A stretch of DNA of 64,000 nt, from positions 558,001-622,000 of the forward strand of contig NZ_VSLZ01000001.1 in the NCBI RefSeq assembly GCF_010747475.1, given 5' to 3'. The notes beneath the pieces are model-generated. The model ran no database searches. It was given only the letters and a program-made list of their open reading frames with translations, and was not told the origin of the DNA. A program made the translations under genes and the position numbers. Below, piece after piece: positions 26,517 to 37,594 of the stretch. Origin of the DNA: Halorussus sp. MSC15.2 (GTDB lineage Archaea; Halobacteriota; Halobacteria; Halobacteriales; Haladaptataceae). Positions within the stretch are counted from its first letter, which is position 1. Every line of letters begins with the position of its first letter.

Positions 26517-27344
26517 CTACTCCGCCAGAATCCAGTCCCCGTCCTCGTCGCGGTCCAGAAAGCCGCGGTCGGCCAGTTCCGCGAGCGCCGGTTCGACGAC
26601 GTGACCGGGGGCTTCGACCGTCCGACACACCTCCTCGACGGTGGTCGCGCCCCCCGCGACGGCCGCCAGCACGTCCGCCCGGAGGCGGGCCTCCCCGTCG
26701 CCGTCCACGGCGTCGCCGAGTCGGTCCTGTACGTCGGTGATGCGGCCGTGGACCCACCGCTGGGCGAGTGACAGTTCGCGCTGGAGTTGCTGGAGTTCGT
26801 CGAGCTCCGCCGCGAGAGCGGTGGCTTCGCCGACCGTCTCGGTGCTCTCGTCCTCGGCGTCCGGGTCGCCGCCCTCCGTCCCTTCGTCGCCGACCTCGGT
26901 GGTCTCCGGTTCGACCGCCCCGTCCCCGGTGTCCGCTTCGAGTTCACCGTCTCCATCTGTCTCCGTTTCTGCGTCTTCTCCCGGTCCGTCTTCGTCGGTG
27001 TCAGACGAGTCGAGTTGGACGTTGAGCGAGACGTAGCGCCACCGACTCGCGTCGAGGTTCGTACTCGCCGGGTACGCGCTCTTCATGCCGAACTCGTAGG
27101 GCGAGACGCTCACCTCCAGTCTGAGGTTGCGCGAGATGCTGAAGTACTTCCGGCGCTGGTCGTCGGTGCGACTCTCGACGAGACCGGCGTCCTCTAGCTT
27201 CCGGAGGTGGTCGATGACCGCCTTCGGGCTGACGCCGAGGTACTCGCTAATCTCGGTGACGTAACAAGGTTTGCGCGAGAGCAGACGGAGGATGCGTCTG
27301 CGGTTCTCGTTCCCGAGGATGTCGAGTAGCTCGGCGGAGTCCAT
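26517..27344 (-). CDS. ArsR-family transcriptional regulator with acidic linker
   Basis: A 275-residue protein. The winged helix covers residues about 1-75: LLDILGNENRRRILRLLSRKPCYVTEISEYLGVSPKAV with DHLRKLEDAGLVES. A middle segment (about 115-165) is a very acidic Asp/Glu/Gly/Thr linker, and the C-terminal 110 residues add a coiled helix (LDELQQLQRELSLAQRW) and a small second winged-helix-like domain. The gene follows, on the same strand and 94 bases away, a secreted glycine-rich protein, which it may regulate or respond to. Confidence 0.85.
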   Translation of the reverse strand: MDSAELLDILGNENRRRILRLLSRKPCYVTEISEYLGVSPKAVIDHLRKLEDAGLVESRTDDQRRKYFSISRNLRLEVSVSPYEFGMKSAYPASTNLDASRWRYVSLNVQLDSSDTDEDGPGEDAETETDGDGELEADTGDGAVEPETTEVGDEGTEGGDPDAEDESTETVGEATALAAELDELQQLQRELSLAQRWVHGRITDVQDRLGDAVDGDGEARLRADVLAAVAGGATTVEEVCRTVEAPGHVVEPALAELADRGFLDRDEDGDWILAE

Positions 27345-27438
27345 TCGCTATCAGGACTACGAATCGCGTACTCAAAAGCGTGTCTTTCGGTCGTGTCTGC
27401 ACCGTGTGCCGCGTCGGGAAGGGGTACGTCGTACCGCG

Positions 27439-28626
27439 TCACGTCGTGGCCACGGTCAGTGCGCCGTCCGGGATGACGGTTCCGACGTCGAACGCGGTCT
27501 CGACGTGGGCGACGAGTCCGGGTGCTGCCGTGGCTCCGCGGAGCACCTCGCGGACCGTCGGCGACGTGTCGGGTTCGACCGACGGACCGTCGCCGGAACT
27601 CGCGTTTCCGATATCGGTACTGCCACTCGGCGGGCCGCCGGTCGCGTTGCGGTCGCCCGCCGTGCCGTTACCGTTGCCGACGCCGGGTCCGTTACCTGTG
27701 CCCGCCGTACCGTTTCCGTCACCGTCGCCGTTGCCGTTTCCATCTCCGTTGCCGTTCCTATTTCCCACGTCGGTCCCGTTCCCGTCGCCATCGCTGACAC
27801 CGACGCCGTTACCGTTTCCGACGCCGTTACCGTTGCCGACGCTGCTGTTGTTGCCGACGCCAGTACCGTTACCCCGTTCGGCCGGCGGACCGCGTTGGCC
27901 GTTGCCGACGCCGGGTCCGTTACCGACACCGGTCACGTTGCGGGCGACAGAGGCGATTTCCGGACCGGTCAGGTTCGCGGTCTCGGCCCGGAGCGTGCCG
28001 AGGGTCTCGACGCTGGCGTTCACCTGTCTGGCGCGGGCCGTAGTCGTATTGATGGACGATTCGAGGGCGTTAATCTGGCCGATGAGGCGGCTAATCTTCG
28101 CCTTGTACGCGGTTTCGCTGACGTTGCCAGCCTCACGCTCGGCGACGAGTTGGGCCTTCTGCTGTTTGAGGTCGCGCAGTTCCGAACGGAGTTCGGAGGT
28201 TCGACGTTCGACCAGTCGAACCTGCTTCGACTCGTTCTCGGTAGCGTTGAACGACGCGGACCACATGCCGGTTTCGACCGCACCTCCGACTTCCGCGGTA
28301 CTCGACTGCATGAACGACGAGATGTCCGCACCCAGCGACGAGTTGTCGGTGGAGTTGTTCTCGGCGCGTTGGGCGTTCGCGGGACCGACACCCACTTCTG
28401 TCACATCGGTAGCGCGACTCACCGACACCTGCACGTCCTCGTCTCCGACCGCGTCGATAGCGCGGGGTTCGACCGCGTTGATAGCGCGGGCGTCGGCGTC
28501 ACCGTCGAGAGCAACTGCGGTCGCATCGAATCCGCCGGGGGCGACTGCACCCGCCGGGACGGCGGCGGCGGTCAGCGCACCGCCGACGACGAACAGCGCC
28601 AACAGGGCGGCTCGGTAGAGGCTCAT
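27439..28626 (-). CDS. Secreted Gly/Asn-rich, probably glycosylated surface protein
   Basis: A 395-residue protein with an N-terminal signal peptide (about residues 1-28, LYRAALLALFVVGGALTAAAVPAGA). Residues about 125-200 form a coiled coil (RTSELRSELRDLKQQKAQLV). Residues about 215-330 are a low-complexity block of GNG and GVG units. More than ten N-x-S/T sites occur, so heavy N-glycosylation is plausible. The C-terminus (REVLRGATAAPGLVAHVETAFD) is more ordered, and there is no C-terminal membrane anchor. Its promoter is well placed. Function unknown; the neighbouring ArsR regulator may belong with it. Confidence 0.82.
   Translation of the reverse strand: MSLYRAALLALFVVGGALTAAAVPAGAVAPGGFDATAVALDGDADARAINAVEPRAIDAVGDEDVQVSVSRATDVTEVGVGPANAQRAENNSTDNSSLGADISSFMQSSTAEVGGAVETGMWSASFNATENESKQVRLVERRTSELRSELRDLKQQKAQLVAEREAGNVSETAYKAKISRLIGQINALESSINTTTARARQVNASVETLGTLRAETANLTGPEIASVARNVTGVGNGPGVGNGQRGPPAERGNGTGVGNNSSVGNGNGVGNGNGVGVSDGDGNGTDVGNRNGNGDGNGNGDGDGNGTAGTGNGPGVGNGNGTAGDRNATGGPPSGSTDIGNASSGDGPSVEPDTSPTVREVLRGATAAPGLVAHVETAFDVGTVIPDGALTVATT
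27655..27935. repeat. Low-complexity coding repeat (GN/GVG units)
   Basis: About 280 bases of imperfect 6- and 12-base units (accgttgccg-like on the + strand) that encode the Gly/Asn-rich block of the secreted protein. Repeats of this type change length easily by slippage. Confidence 0.75.
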
Positions 28627-28650
28627 CGGTTGGTCCTATACTCCCGTGGC

Positions 28651-28657
28651 TTAAAAA
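28651..28657 (-). promoter_or_regulatory. Promoter of the secreted Gly/Asn-rich protein
   Basis: On the minus strand this reads tttttaa, centred 28 bases before the ATG at 28626. The spacing indicates a leaderless transcript. Confidence 0.65.
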
Positions 28658-28742
28658 GGGCGACATTCGTTCGCTCCGTTCACGGTGGTCACACGGGATG
28701 TCCAAATCGGTTCGTAGAGTTTAAAATCGGCTTAGAACCCGC

Positions 28743-29390
28743 CTACGCGCTACCGTCGGCGTTCGAAAGTCGGCCGAACGCGCTGGCGGCGGTCGCGACC
28801 GCCAGCACGGAGAGCGCGACGGTCGCTACGGGCAACAAGAGGCCGGGTTCGTACCGAAGCGGCGGGTGGAACCCGAACAGATAGTCGACGGCGTCGTTCG
28901 CCAAGAGGGCCACCAGCGTGGTTGCCAGCGCCCCGCGAGTCGTCGCGCCGAAGTACGGTAGCAGGGACGCCTCGACCACGAACCCGAGGTGAGTCACGAT
29001 GATGAACCAGTACGCCCAGAAGGCGTCGGGGTTCCACGGCGGCCCGAAGTAGGCCGAGAAGCCGAGATTCAGCGAGACGAACGTCCAGACGCCGTACTTG
29101 ACCAGCCACGCGAACGCCAGCGTGTGGAGGTAGGCCAGCGCGCGGTTCTGCGGTGCGTCGCCGAGCGGACGACCGAGGTTCGGCAGGAGCGTGACCAGCG
29201 ACAGCGTCACCAGAAACAGCGCGGCGGGCGAGTCGGCGTAGAACGGCCAGAGGTAGACGGGAACCTCGGGCAACGTTTCGACGTAGAACTGGACGCCGAC
29301 GAGTATCGCCAGCACGTTCACGACCAGCAACCGCGCGAGATTTGGTCCGTCTTCGAGGTACCGACGCGCGTATCGCTCCAACGTCGCCAT
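28743..29390 (-). CDS. DUF1405 family membrane protein
   Basis: A 215-residue protein with about six membrane helices. Family features include ARLLVVNVLAILVGVQFY, a VYLWPFYADSPAALF segment, LAYLHTLAFAWLVKYGVWT, the conserved HLGFVVEASLLPYFG, and NDAVDYLFGFHPPLR. This matches DUF1405 (YpjA-like) proteins, which have no assigned function. It stands alone between the secreted-protein gene and a 318-base gap. Confidence 0.85.
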   Translation of the reverse strand: MATLERYARRYLEDGPNLARLLVVNVLAILVGVQFYVETLPEVPVYLWPFYADSPAALFLVTLSLVTLLPNLGRPLGDAPQNRALAYLHTLAFAWLVKYGVWTFVSLNLGFSAYFGPPWNPDAFWAYWFIIVTHLGFVVEASLLPYFGATTRGALATTLVALLANDAVDYLFGFHPPLRYEPGLLLPVATVALSVLAVATAASAFGRLSNADGSA

Positions 29391-29708
29391 GCAGGGGACG
29401 CGGAGCGCCAGCGACTAAGGTCTTCCCGGAACGCGGGTGCGCGACTCGGCGGGACGTCGCTCGAACGGACTGCCGGACGGCGGCCCTCGGTTGCCGGCCC
29501 GAACGGTGTCGTGCTTTACAGTGGCGTCTCTTTCGTCCTCGCAGTGCCGACTGCTTTCCGCCCTCGACGTTTCTCTCTTTCCGTCTGTCTCCTCACTCTG
29601 CACTCGTCTCGGAACGCCTCTCGTCCACAGAAAGTCGAAACCCATTAAAAAGTGGAATTGCCCTACTATATAAATATTTACGTAACGTTTATTGCTACGT
29701 AGTGGTAT
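29391..29708. other. 318-base intergenic region, AT-rich at its right end
   Basis: No convincing gene on either strand. The last 70 bases (29642-29710) are unusually AT-rich and hold two TATA-like elements, attaaaaag at 29645-29653 and the stronger one at 29667-29677, as well as two tacgta sequences at 29680-29685 and 29696-29701. Confidence 0.5.
29667..29677 (+). promoter_or_regulatory. Strong TATA-type promoter of the DUF5802 gene
   Basis: ctatataaata, one of the best TATA boxes in the window. It predicts a transcription start near 29699, shortly before both candidate start codons at 29709 and 29724. Confidence 0.65.
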
Positions 29709-29723
29709 ATGACACCACGACCC

Positions 29724-30080
29724 ATGTTCGAGGAGTTTTCGAGCGGCTACTACCTCGGTCGGCTGTACGTCCAACCGTCCGAGCGAGAGGAAGCGGTCAT
29801 GCGCCGCGACGAACACGAGCGCATCAACGAGCAGTTGTACACCTCGGGTGAGGGCATCGAACGACTCGACAGTCCGCTCGTGATGAAGGTAGACCAGCGA
29901 CACGTCGCAGTCCACGGGGACGAGGGCGTTCCCGAGGGGACGCTGGCGCTACCCGAACGCCTCCTCGACGACACCCGTATCCGGAACCCGCCGACGCTCA
30001 AGGAGGTCCTGCTGGCGAAGGCGGACCGCGCGGACCAACTGCTCCGTTATCAGGAGACGACGCCCGGCGTCGGAACGTGA
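29724..30080 (+). CDS. DUF5802 family haloarchaeal protein
   Basis: About 118 residues from the ATG at 29724; an ATG five codons upstream at 29709 is the alternative. MFEEFSSGYYLGRLYVQP, HERINEQLYTSGEGIERLDSPLVMK and PPTLKEVLLAKADRADQLL are the conserved blocks that I associate with the haloarchaeal DUF5802 family, where the start usually corresponds to 29724. It is soluble, with no catalytic motif or cysteine pair. Function unknown. The strong promoter suggests it is well expressed. Confidence 0.8.
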   Translation: MFEEFSSGYYLGRLYVQPSEREEAVMRRDEHERINEQLYTSGEGIERLDSPLVMKVDQRHVAVHGDEGVPEGTLALPERLLDDTRIRNPPTLKEVLLAKADRADQLLRYQETTPGVGT

Positions 30081-30111
30081 CCCGCGACTAATTTTACGCA
30101 TCCGAAAACAA

Positions 30112-30117
30112 ATTTAA
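30112..30117 (+). promoter_or_regulatory. Promoter of a small membrane protein gene
   Basis: atttaa centred 27 bases before the ATG at 30141, which is textbook leaderless spacing. Confidence 0.65.
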
Positions 30118-30140
30118 GCCCCGTAGCCATAGACTCGGCT

Positions 30141-30416
30141 ATGGCAAAATCGGTCCTCGAATCGAAGAACTCCCTGACCTACACCGAGATTCACGCCGCC
30201 ATCCTCGGTGCGGTCGTCGGCGTCCTCGCGGGCTACGCCCACGGTATCGGCCGAACCGACGTGGCAGTCGGATTCGCGGCCGCCTTCGTCGCCGTGGCGC
30301 TGGGCCTGAAGTACACGGGGAAGATACCGGCCGCCCAGCAGACGGTTCGGCGCGAACCGTGGTACGCGCTCGCGGCCCTCCTCGCGGGCGGCGCGGTCGG
30401 ACTCGCGGTCGTGTAG
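30141..30416 (+). CDS. Small three-helix membrane protein
   Basis: A 91-residue protein with a short polar N-terminus and three hydrophobic helices (about residues 16-35, 41-59 and 73-91). The order is HAAILGAVVGVLAGYAHGIG, VAVGFAAAFVAVALGLKYTG and WYALAALLAGGAVGLAVV. I recognise no named family, although such proteins are common in haloarchaea. It has its own leaderless promoter and ends 13 bases from the convergent carB stop. Confidence 0.75.
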   Translation: MAKSVLESKNSLTYTEIHAAILGAVVGVLAGYAHGIGRTDVAVGFAAAFVAVALGLKYTGKIPAAQQTVRREPWYALAALLAGGAVGLAVV

Positions 30417-30429
30417 CCGGTTTCGAGCG

Positions 30430-33687
<3,258 letters not shown>

Positions 33688-33714
33688 TGGTTGGTAGTGT
33701 GAAGTTCGCTCATC

Positions 33715-33725
33715 GTAATAAATCC
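33715..33725 (-). promoter_or_regulatory. Promoter of carB
   Basis: On the minus strand, ggatttattac lies about 32 bases before the ATG at 33687, giving a leader of only a few bases. Confidence 0.55.
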
Positions 33726-33753
33726 GGCGATAGATTACGACTTCCGAAACGAG

Positions 33754-33771
33754 ATTTCGAAATTCGAATTT
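33754..33771. promoter_or_regulatory. Overlapping AT-rich palindromes upstream of carB
   Basis: Two perfect palindromes overlap: atttcgaaat (33754-33763) and aaattcgaattt (33760-33771). They lie 67-84 bases before the carB start, upstream of its TATA box, a position suited to an activator or dimeric regulator site. The tcga-aat-tcga core resembles the palindrome before ppc. Confidence 0.5.
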
Positions 33772-33924
33772 GGTATCGGTTCTCACGCGGTGCGACCGTC
33801 CGAGAGTGCGTCTCGCCGAGACGGGTTTCCGAGAACTGGGGGTACAAGCACCCTCACTGTCGTCGAGAACGAGCCCCGAGAAACGGGGGCAAATAGCACA
33901 CCGCTACTACTACCACAACCGCTT

Positions 33925-33938
33925 TGACTGCCCAGTCA
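33925..33938. promoter_or_regulatory. Probable TetR operator
   Basis: tgactg-cc-cagtca is a perfect inverted repeat with six-base arms, followed at once by a further cagt repeat. It ends 27 bases before the ATG of the TetR gene, where the promoter must be. This placement indicates autorepression of the TetR-MATE operon. Confidence 0.7.
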
Positions 33939-33965
33939 GTCAGTTACGATAGTTACGCGATTCGC

Positions 33966-34571
33966 ATGTCGGACGAATCCCCCACCGAAGATATCATGGA
34001 CGCGACCTACAGGGCGCTCTGTAGACACGGCTACGCGGACGTGACGATGGAGGACATCGCCGCCGAGTCCGAGAAGAGCAAGTCGGCGTTCCACTACCAC
34101 TACGAGAGCAAGCACGCCCTGCTGCTCGCGTTCCTCGACGACCTGCTGGAGTCGTTCACCGCGCGACTCGACGCGGTCGAGGGCGAGACGCCGCGCGACC
34201 GCCTGCTCGGCACTATCGACGCGGTGCTCGAACCGTCGGCGGAGTCCCCGAACCGGGAGTTCAAGACCGCGGTGCTGGAGATGAAGGCGCAGGGTCCCTA
34301 CGACGAGGCGTTCCGCGCTCGCCTCGACGACTTCGACCGGGCGCTGCGCGACCGCTTCGCTGCGGTCCTCGCCGCGGGCGTCGATTCGGGCGACTTCCGG
34401 GCGGACCTCGACGTCGAGGAGACGGCGGACTTCCTCGTGACGGTCTGTAACGGCGCGCAGACCCGCAGCGTCGCGGTCGGTCGCACCACCGAACGGACGC
34501 GACGCACCCTCGAACGCTACGTCGATTCGGACGTGCTCGCCACCGACACAAGCACGGAGGCCGAACGGTGA
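33966..34571 (+). CDS. TetR-family transcriptional repressor
   Basis: A 201-residue TetR regulator from the ATG at 33966 (an upstream start at 33924 would run through the operator). The helix-turn-helix is at about residues 10-55: DATYRALCRHGYADVTMEDIAAES with FHYHYESKHALLLAFLDDL. The C-terminal helical domain binds an unknown ligand. It overlaps by four bases (GTGA) with a MATE exporter, so it most likely senses the exporter's substrate. A perfect inverted repeat lies just upstream. Confidence 0.92.
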   Translation: MSDESPTEDIMDATYRALCRHGYADVTMEDIAAESEKSKSAFHYHYESKHALLLAFLDDLLESFTARLDAVEGETPRDRLLGTIDAVLEPSAESPNREFKTAVLEMKAQGPYDEAFRARLDDFDRALRDRFAAVLAAGVDSGDFRADLDVEETADFLVTVCNGAQTRSVAVGRTTERTRRTLERYVDSDVLATDTSTEAER

Positions 34572-35998
34572 GCGTCCGCGACCGACTCGCGCAGACGCGA
34601 CGGCTCATCGCGCGTGCGTTCGACCAAGAGAGCCTCGACCTCACGGAGGGCGGCATCGCACAACCGCTCGTCCTGCTCTCGATTCCCATCGTCATCACCA
34701 ACCTGTTTCAGACCGCGTACAACCTCGCCGACACCTTCTGGGTCGGTCAGTACAGCACCGAAGCGCTCGCGGCCATCAGCTTCGGGTTCCCGATGGTGTT
34801 CCTGCTCATCTCGCTGGGGTTGGGGCTGTCGGTCGCAGGCAGCGTCATGGTCGCCCAGAACGTCGGCGCGGGCAACGAACGCGACGCCGAGTACGCCGCG
34901 TCTCAGACCGTCGTGTTCGCCGTCGTCGTCTCGATACTGCTGGGGGTCGCCGGGTACTTCGTCGTCGACGACCTCCTGCTGTTCTTCGGGGCCGAACCCG
35001 ACGTCTACCCGCTGGCGGTCGCCTACATGCGAGTCATCTCGCTCGGTCTGGTGTTCATGTTCGGCTTCCTGATGTTCATCTCGCTGATGCGGGGCTACGG
35101 CGACACCGTCACGCCGATGGTCGTGATGTTCTTCTCGGTCCTGTTCAACATCGTCCTCGACCCGTTCCTCATCTTCGGTTGGTGGGTATTCCCGCGGATG
35201 GGTCTCGAAGGCGCGGCGTACGCCACCGTCTTTTCGCGGGCGCTCGCCTTCGTGGCGGGACTCGCTATCATGTTCGCCGGGGTACGCGGCATCGAAATCA
35301 ACCTCCGAGACATGCGTCCCGACTTCGAGTTCGCCAGACGAATCGTCCGCATCGGTCTCCCGGCGTCGGTAGAGGGCACCGGCCGCGCGCTCTCCATCAA
35401 CCTCATGCTGCTCGTCGTGGGGATGTTCTCGACGCCGGTCGTCGCGGCGTTCGGCATCGGTACGAGGGTGCTCTCGGTCGTCTTCATGCCGGCCATCGCG
35501 GTCGCTCGCGGCGTCGAGACCATGTCCGGCCAGAACGTCGGCGCGAACAACTACGACCGGGCCGCCGCGACGAGTCTGTTCGCCGCGAAGGCGATGTTCG
35601 TCGTCCTCTCGGCGGTCGGCGTCGTCGGCTGGCTCTGGGCCGAACCCATCGTCGGGGTGTTCACCACCGACGCGGACGTGGTCGCCATCGGCGCGACCTT
35701 CATGCGCTACGTCGCGCCGACCTTCGGCTTCATGGGCATCATGCGCGCCTACAACGGGAGTTTCCGCGGCGCGGGCAAGACGCTCACCGCGGCCGCCATC
35801 TCGGTGGGGGCGTTCGGCGTCCTCCGTCTCCCGCTAGCGTGGTTCGGCGCGCGAGCGCTCGGCTCCGACGGCATCTGGCTCTCGTTCGCCGTCACGAACG
35901 TCGTGGGCGCGTCGGTCGCGTACGCATGGTTCCAGCGCGGGACGTGGCGCGACGCCGACCTCACTCGCGGACCCGGGCCCGCGCCGGGCGACGACTGA
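34568..35998 (+). CDS. MATE-family multidrug/Na+ efflux transporter
   Basis: A 476-residue MATE exporter with 12 hydrophobic helices in two related halves. Typical segments are GIAQPLVLLSIPIVITNLFQTAYNLADTFWVGQ near the start, MRGYGDTVTPM, GTGRALSINLMLLVV, and MSGQNVGANNYDRA with YNGSFRGAGKTLTAAA in the second half. It would expel drugs or metabolites in exchange for Na+ or H+. GTG start overlapping the TetR stop. Substrate unknown. Confidence 0.93.
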   Translation: MSVRDRLAQTRRLIARAFDQESLDLTEGGIAQPLVLLSIPIVITNLFQTAYNLADTFWVGQYSTEALAAISFGFPMVFLLISLGLGLSVAGSVMVAQNVGAGNERDAEYAASQTVVFAVVVSILLGVAGYFVVDDLLLFFGAEPDVYPLAVAYMRVISLGLVFMFGFLMFISLMRGYGDTVTPMVVMFFSVLFNIVLDPFLIFGWWVFPRMGLEGAAYATVFSRALAFVAGLAIMFAGVRGIEINLRDMRPDFEFARRIVRIGLPASVEGTGRALSINLMLLVVGMFSTPVVAAFGIGTRVLSVVFMPAIAVARGVETMSGQNVGANNYDRAAATSLFAAKAMFVVLSAVGVVGWLWAEPIVGVFTTDADVVAIGATFMRYVAPTFGFMGIMRAYNGSFRGAGKTLTAAAISVGAFGVLRLPLAWFGARALGSDGIWLSFAVTNVVGASVAYAWFQRGTWRDADLTRGPGPAPGDD

Positions 35999-36051
35999 CG
36001 CGGTTGGCCCGGCGTCACACCGCACGAACTGCCGCGAACTATCGAAGACGG

Positions 36052-36058
36052 TTTTACC
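36052..36058 (+). promoter_or_regulatory. Promoter of the IDI-like gene
   Basis: ttttacc, centred about 27 bases before the ATG at 36081. The same gttttacc sequence precedes the gene at 37595 at the same spacing. Confidence 0.6.
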
Positions 36059-36080
36059 TACCCCCCGCAATTCCCAGCCA

Positions 36081-36665
36081 ATGAGTACGGACGACACGGC
36101 ATCCGACGCCAGCACGCCCACGCCAGAGGACCACGAGAACGCCCGCCAGCACGTCGTCGCCGTGAACGCGGACGACGAGGCCCAAGAGACGGTCAACCGA
36201 CTCGAAGCCCACACGGGCGACGGTATCCGCCACCGGGCGTTCACGTCGCTGGTGTTCGACGGCGACGGCAACATCCTGCTGGCCCAGCGCGCCCCCGACA
36301 AACGCCTCTGGGGGACGTGGTGGGACGGCACCGTGGCCTCCCATCCGGTGGAGGGACAGAGTCAGGAGGAGGCGACCCGCCAGCGCCTCGAAGAGGAACT
36401 GGGCGTCACCCCCGACCAGTACGACGACCTCCGCGTGACCGACAGGTTCGAGTACAAGCGCTACTTCGAGAACGCGGGCGTGGAACACGAGGTCTGTGCG
36501 GTCCTCAAACTCACGCTCGACGACCTCTCGCTCGACCCCGACGAGGAGGAGGTCGCCGGTCTGATGTGGGTCCCCTACGAGCGACTCCACGAGCATCCCG
36601 AATGGTACCGCCAACTGCGGCTCTGCCCGTGGTTCCAAATTGCGATGCGGCGAGACTTCGAGTAG
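36081..36665 (+). CDS. IDI-like Nudix protein (isopentenyl-diphosphate isomerase family)
   Basis: A 194-residue Nudix-fold protein that aligns by eye with type 1 isopentenyl-diphosphate isomerase: QHVVAVNADDEAQETV, HRAFTSLVFDGDGNILLAQRA, LWGTWWDGTVASHP, the Nudix helix EEATRQRLEEELGV, and GVEHEVCAVLKL carrying the second catalytic glutamate region. However, the catalytic cysteine of bacterial IDI (the C of NSVCGHP) is replaced by alanine (residue 86). It may be a Cys-independent isomerase or a Nudix hydrolase of another kind. It is a single gene with a leaderless promoter. Confidence 0.8.
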   Translation: MSTDDTASDASTPTPEDHENARQHVVAVNADDEAQETVNRLEAHTGDGIRHRAFTSLVFDGDGNILLAQRAPDKRLWGTWWDGTVASHPVEGQSQEEATRQRLEEELGVTPDQYDDLRVTDRFEYKRYFENAGVEHEVCAVLKLTLDDLSLDPDEEEVAGLMWVPYERLHEHPEWYRQLRLCPWFQIAMRRDFE

Positions 36666-36760
36666 AACTGCACTTCTTCGACGTTCTGTCGGTCACTCGG
36701 CGGGTGCGAAATCGGTCACTCGTCGAGCGGGAGTCAGCTATTCGCCGGGTGTCGGTGCGA

Positions 36761-37420
36761 TTATTCGCCTCGTGAAGCTAGTCCGGCCAGATGCCCGGCC
36801 TCCTCCACGATTATCCGCTCGGCGCCCAACTTCGCGGCGTTCTCGCTCCCGGGCAGACAGAAGACGACCACGCCGTCGGCGACTCCCGCAGTGGCGCGCG
36901 TGCCGACGATTTTCGTGCCGATGTCCTCGAACGAGAGCGACCGGAACAGTTCGCCGAACCCCGGCAACTCCTTGTCGAACAGTTGTCGCGCCGCCTCGAT
37001 GGTCACGTCGTCGGGCGTCACGCCGGTCCCGCCGGTCGTGACGACCACGTCCACGTCCTTCCGGTTGACCAATCCGTCGAGCGACCCCTGCACCCCGTCG
37101 TAACTGTCGCCGATGAGGTCGCGACTGACCACCTTGTGGCCAGCGTCTTCGAGCGTCCCGACGATTGCGTCGCCCGCGGGGTCGTCCGAGAGACTGCGCG
37201 AGGACGAGACGGTGACGACCGCCACGCCGAGCGAGTCCACGTCGTGGGCGTGATGGTCGTGGTCCGCGCTGTCGGCGTCGTCTCCGTGACCGCCGTCCCC
37301 GTGGCGGTCGTCGTCCCGAGCGTCCACCCCGTCGTCGCGGCCGCTCTCGGACGATTCCGCCGGGTCCTGCTCGTCCTCGTCGCGTCCGCGCCGCGTGTCG
37401 CGCGATTGGAAATCGACCAT
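36761..37420 (-). CDS. moaB: MoaB-type molybdopterin biosynthesis protein with acidic His-rich N-terminus
   Basis: A 219-residue protein. The MoaB/MogA domain occupies about residues 60-219: GVAVVTVSSSRSL, TTGGTGVTPDDVTIEA (the molybdopterin-binding GGTG loop), and VFCLPGSENAAKLG. It should adenylate or handle molybdopterin during molybdenum cofactor synthesis. The first 60 residues are an unusual extension, rich in Asp and Arg and then with a cluster of histidines (HDHHAHD near 54-60), which may bind metal or simply act as a halophilic linker. Leaderless promoter visible. Confidence 0.88.
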   Translation of the reverse strand: MVDFQSRDTRRGRDEDEQDPAESSESGRDDGVDARDDDRHGDGGHGDDADSADHDHHAHDVDSLGVAVVTVSSSRSLSDDPAGDAIVGTLEDAGHKVVSRDLIGDSYDGVQGSLDGLVNRKDVDVVVTTGGTGVTPDDVTIEAARQLFDKELPGFGELFRSLSFEDIGTKIVGTRATAGVADGVVVFCLPGSENAAKLGAERIIVEEAGHLAGLASRGE

Positions 37421-37445
37421 ACGTGAGTATTTGACAGACAGCCCC

Positions 37446-37451
37446 TTAAAT
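37446..37451 (-). promoter_or_regulatory. Promoter of moaB
   Basis: atttaa on the minus strand, centred about 28 bases before the ATG at 37420. Confidence 0.6.
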
Positions 37452-37565
37452 CAACGCCGTGAGCGCCTATTCTGTCGGTATTCTAACTTCTCTTCGAATC
37501 ACCGAGACGAGAATACTGCGAAGTCGCTCGGCCAGACCCCGAAACCTCGGCCGCTTGAGGTACAG

Positions 37566-37570
37566 TTTTA
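37566..37570 (+). promoter_or_regulatory. Promoter of the zinc-type oxidoreductase operon
   Basis: tttta within gttttacc, centred 27 bases before the ATG at 37595. Confidence 0.6.
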
Positions 37571-37594
37571 CCCCGCGAAACCCACGTCGTAGGT

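Noticed and set aside
27655-27935. CRISPR-like repetition
   Set aside because: Units are short, imperfect and contiguous, without unique spacers, and they translate in frame into a GN-rich protein block.
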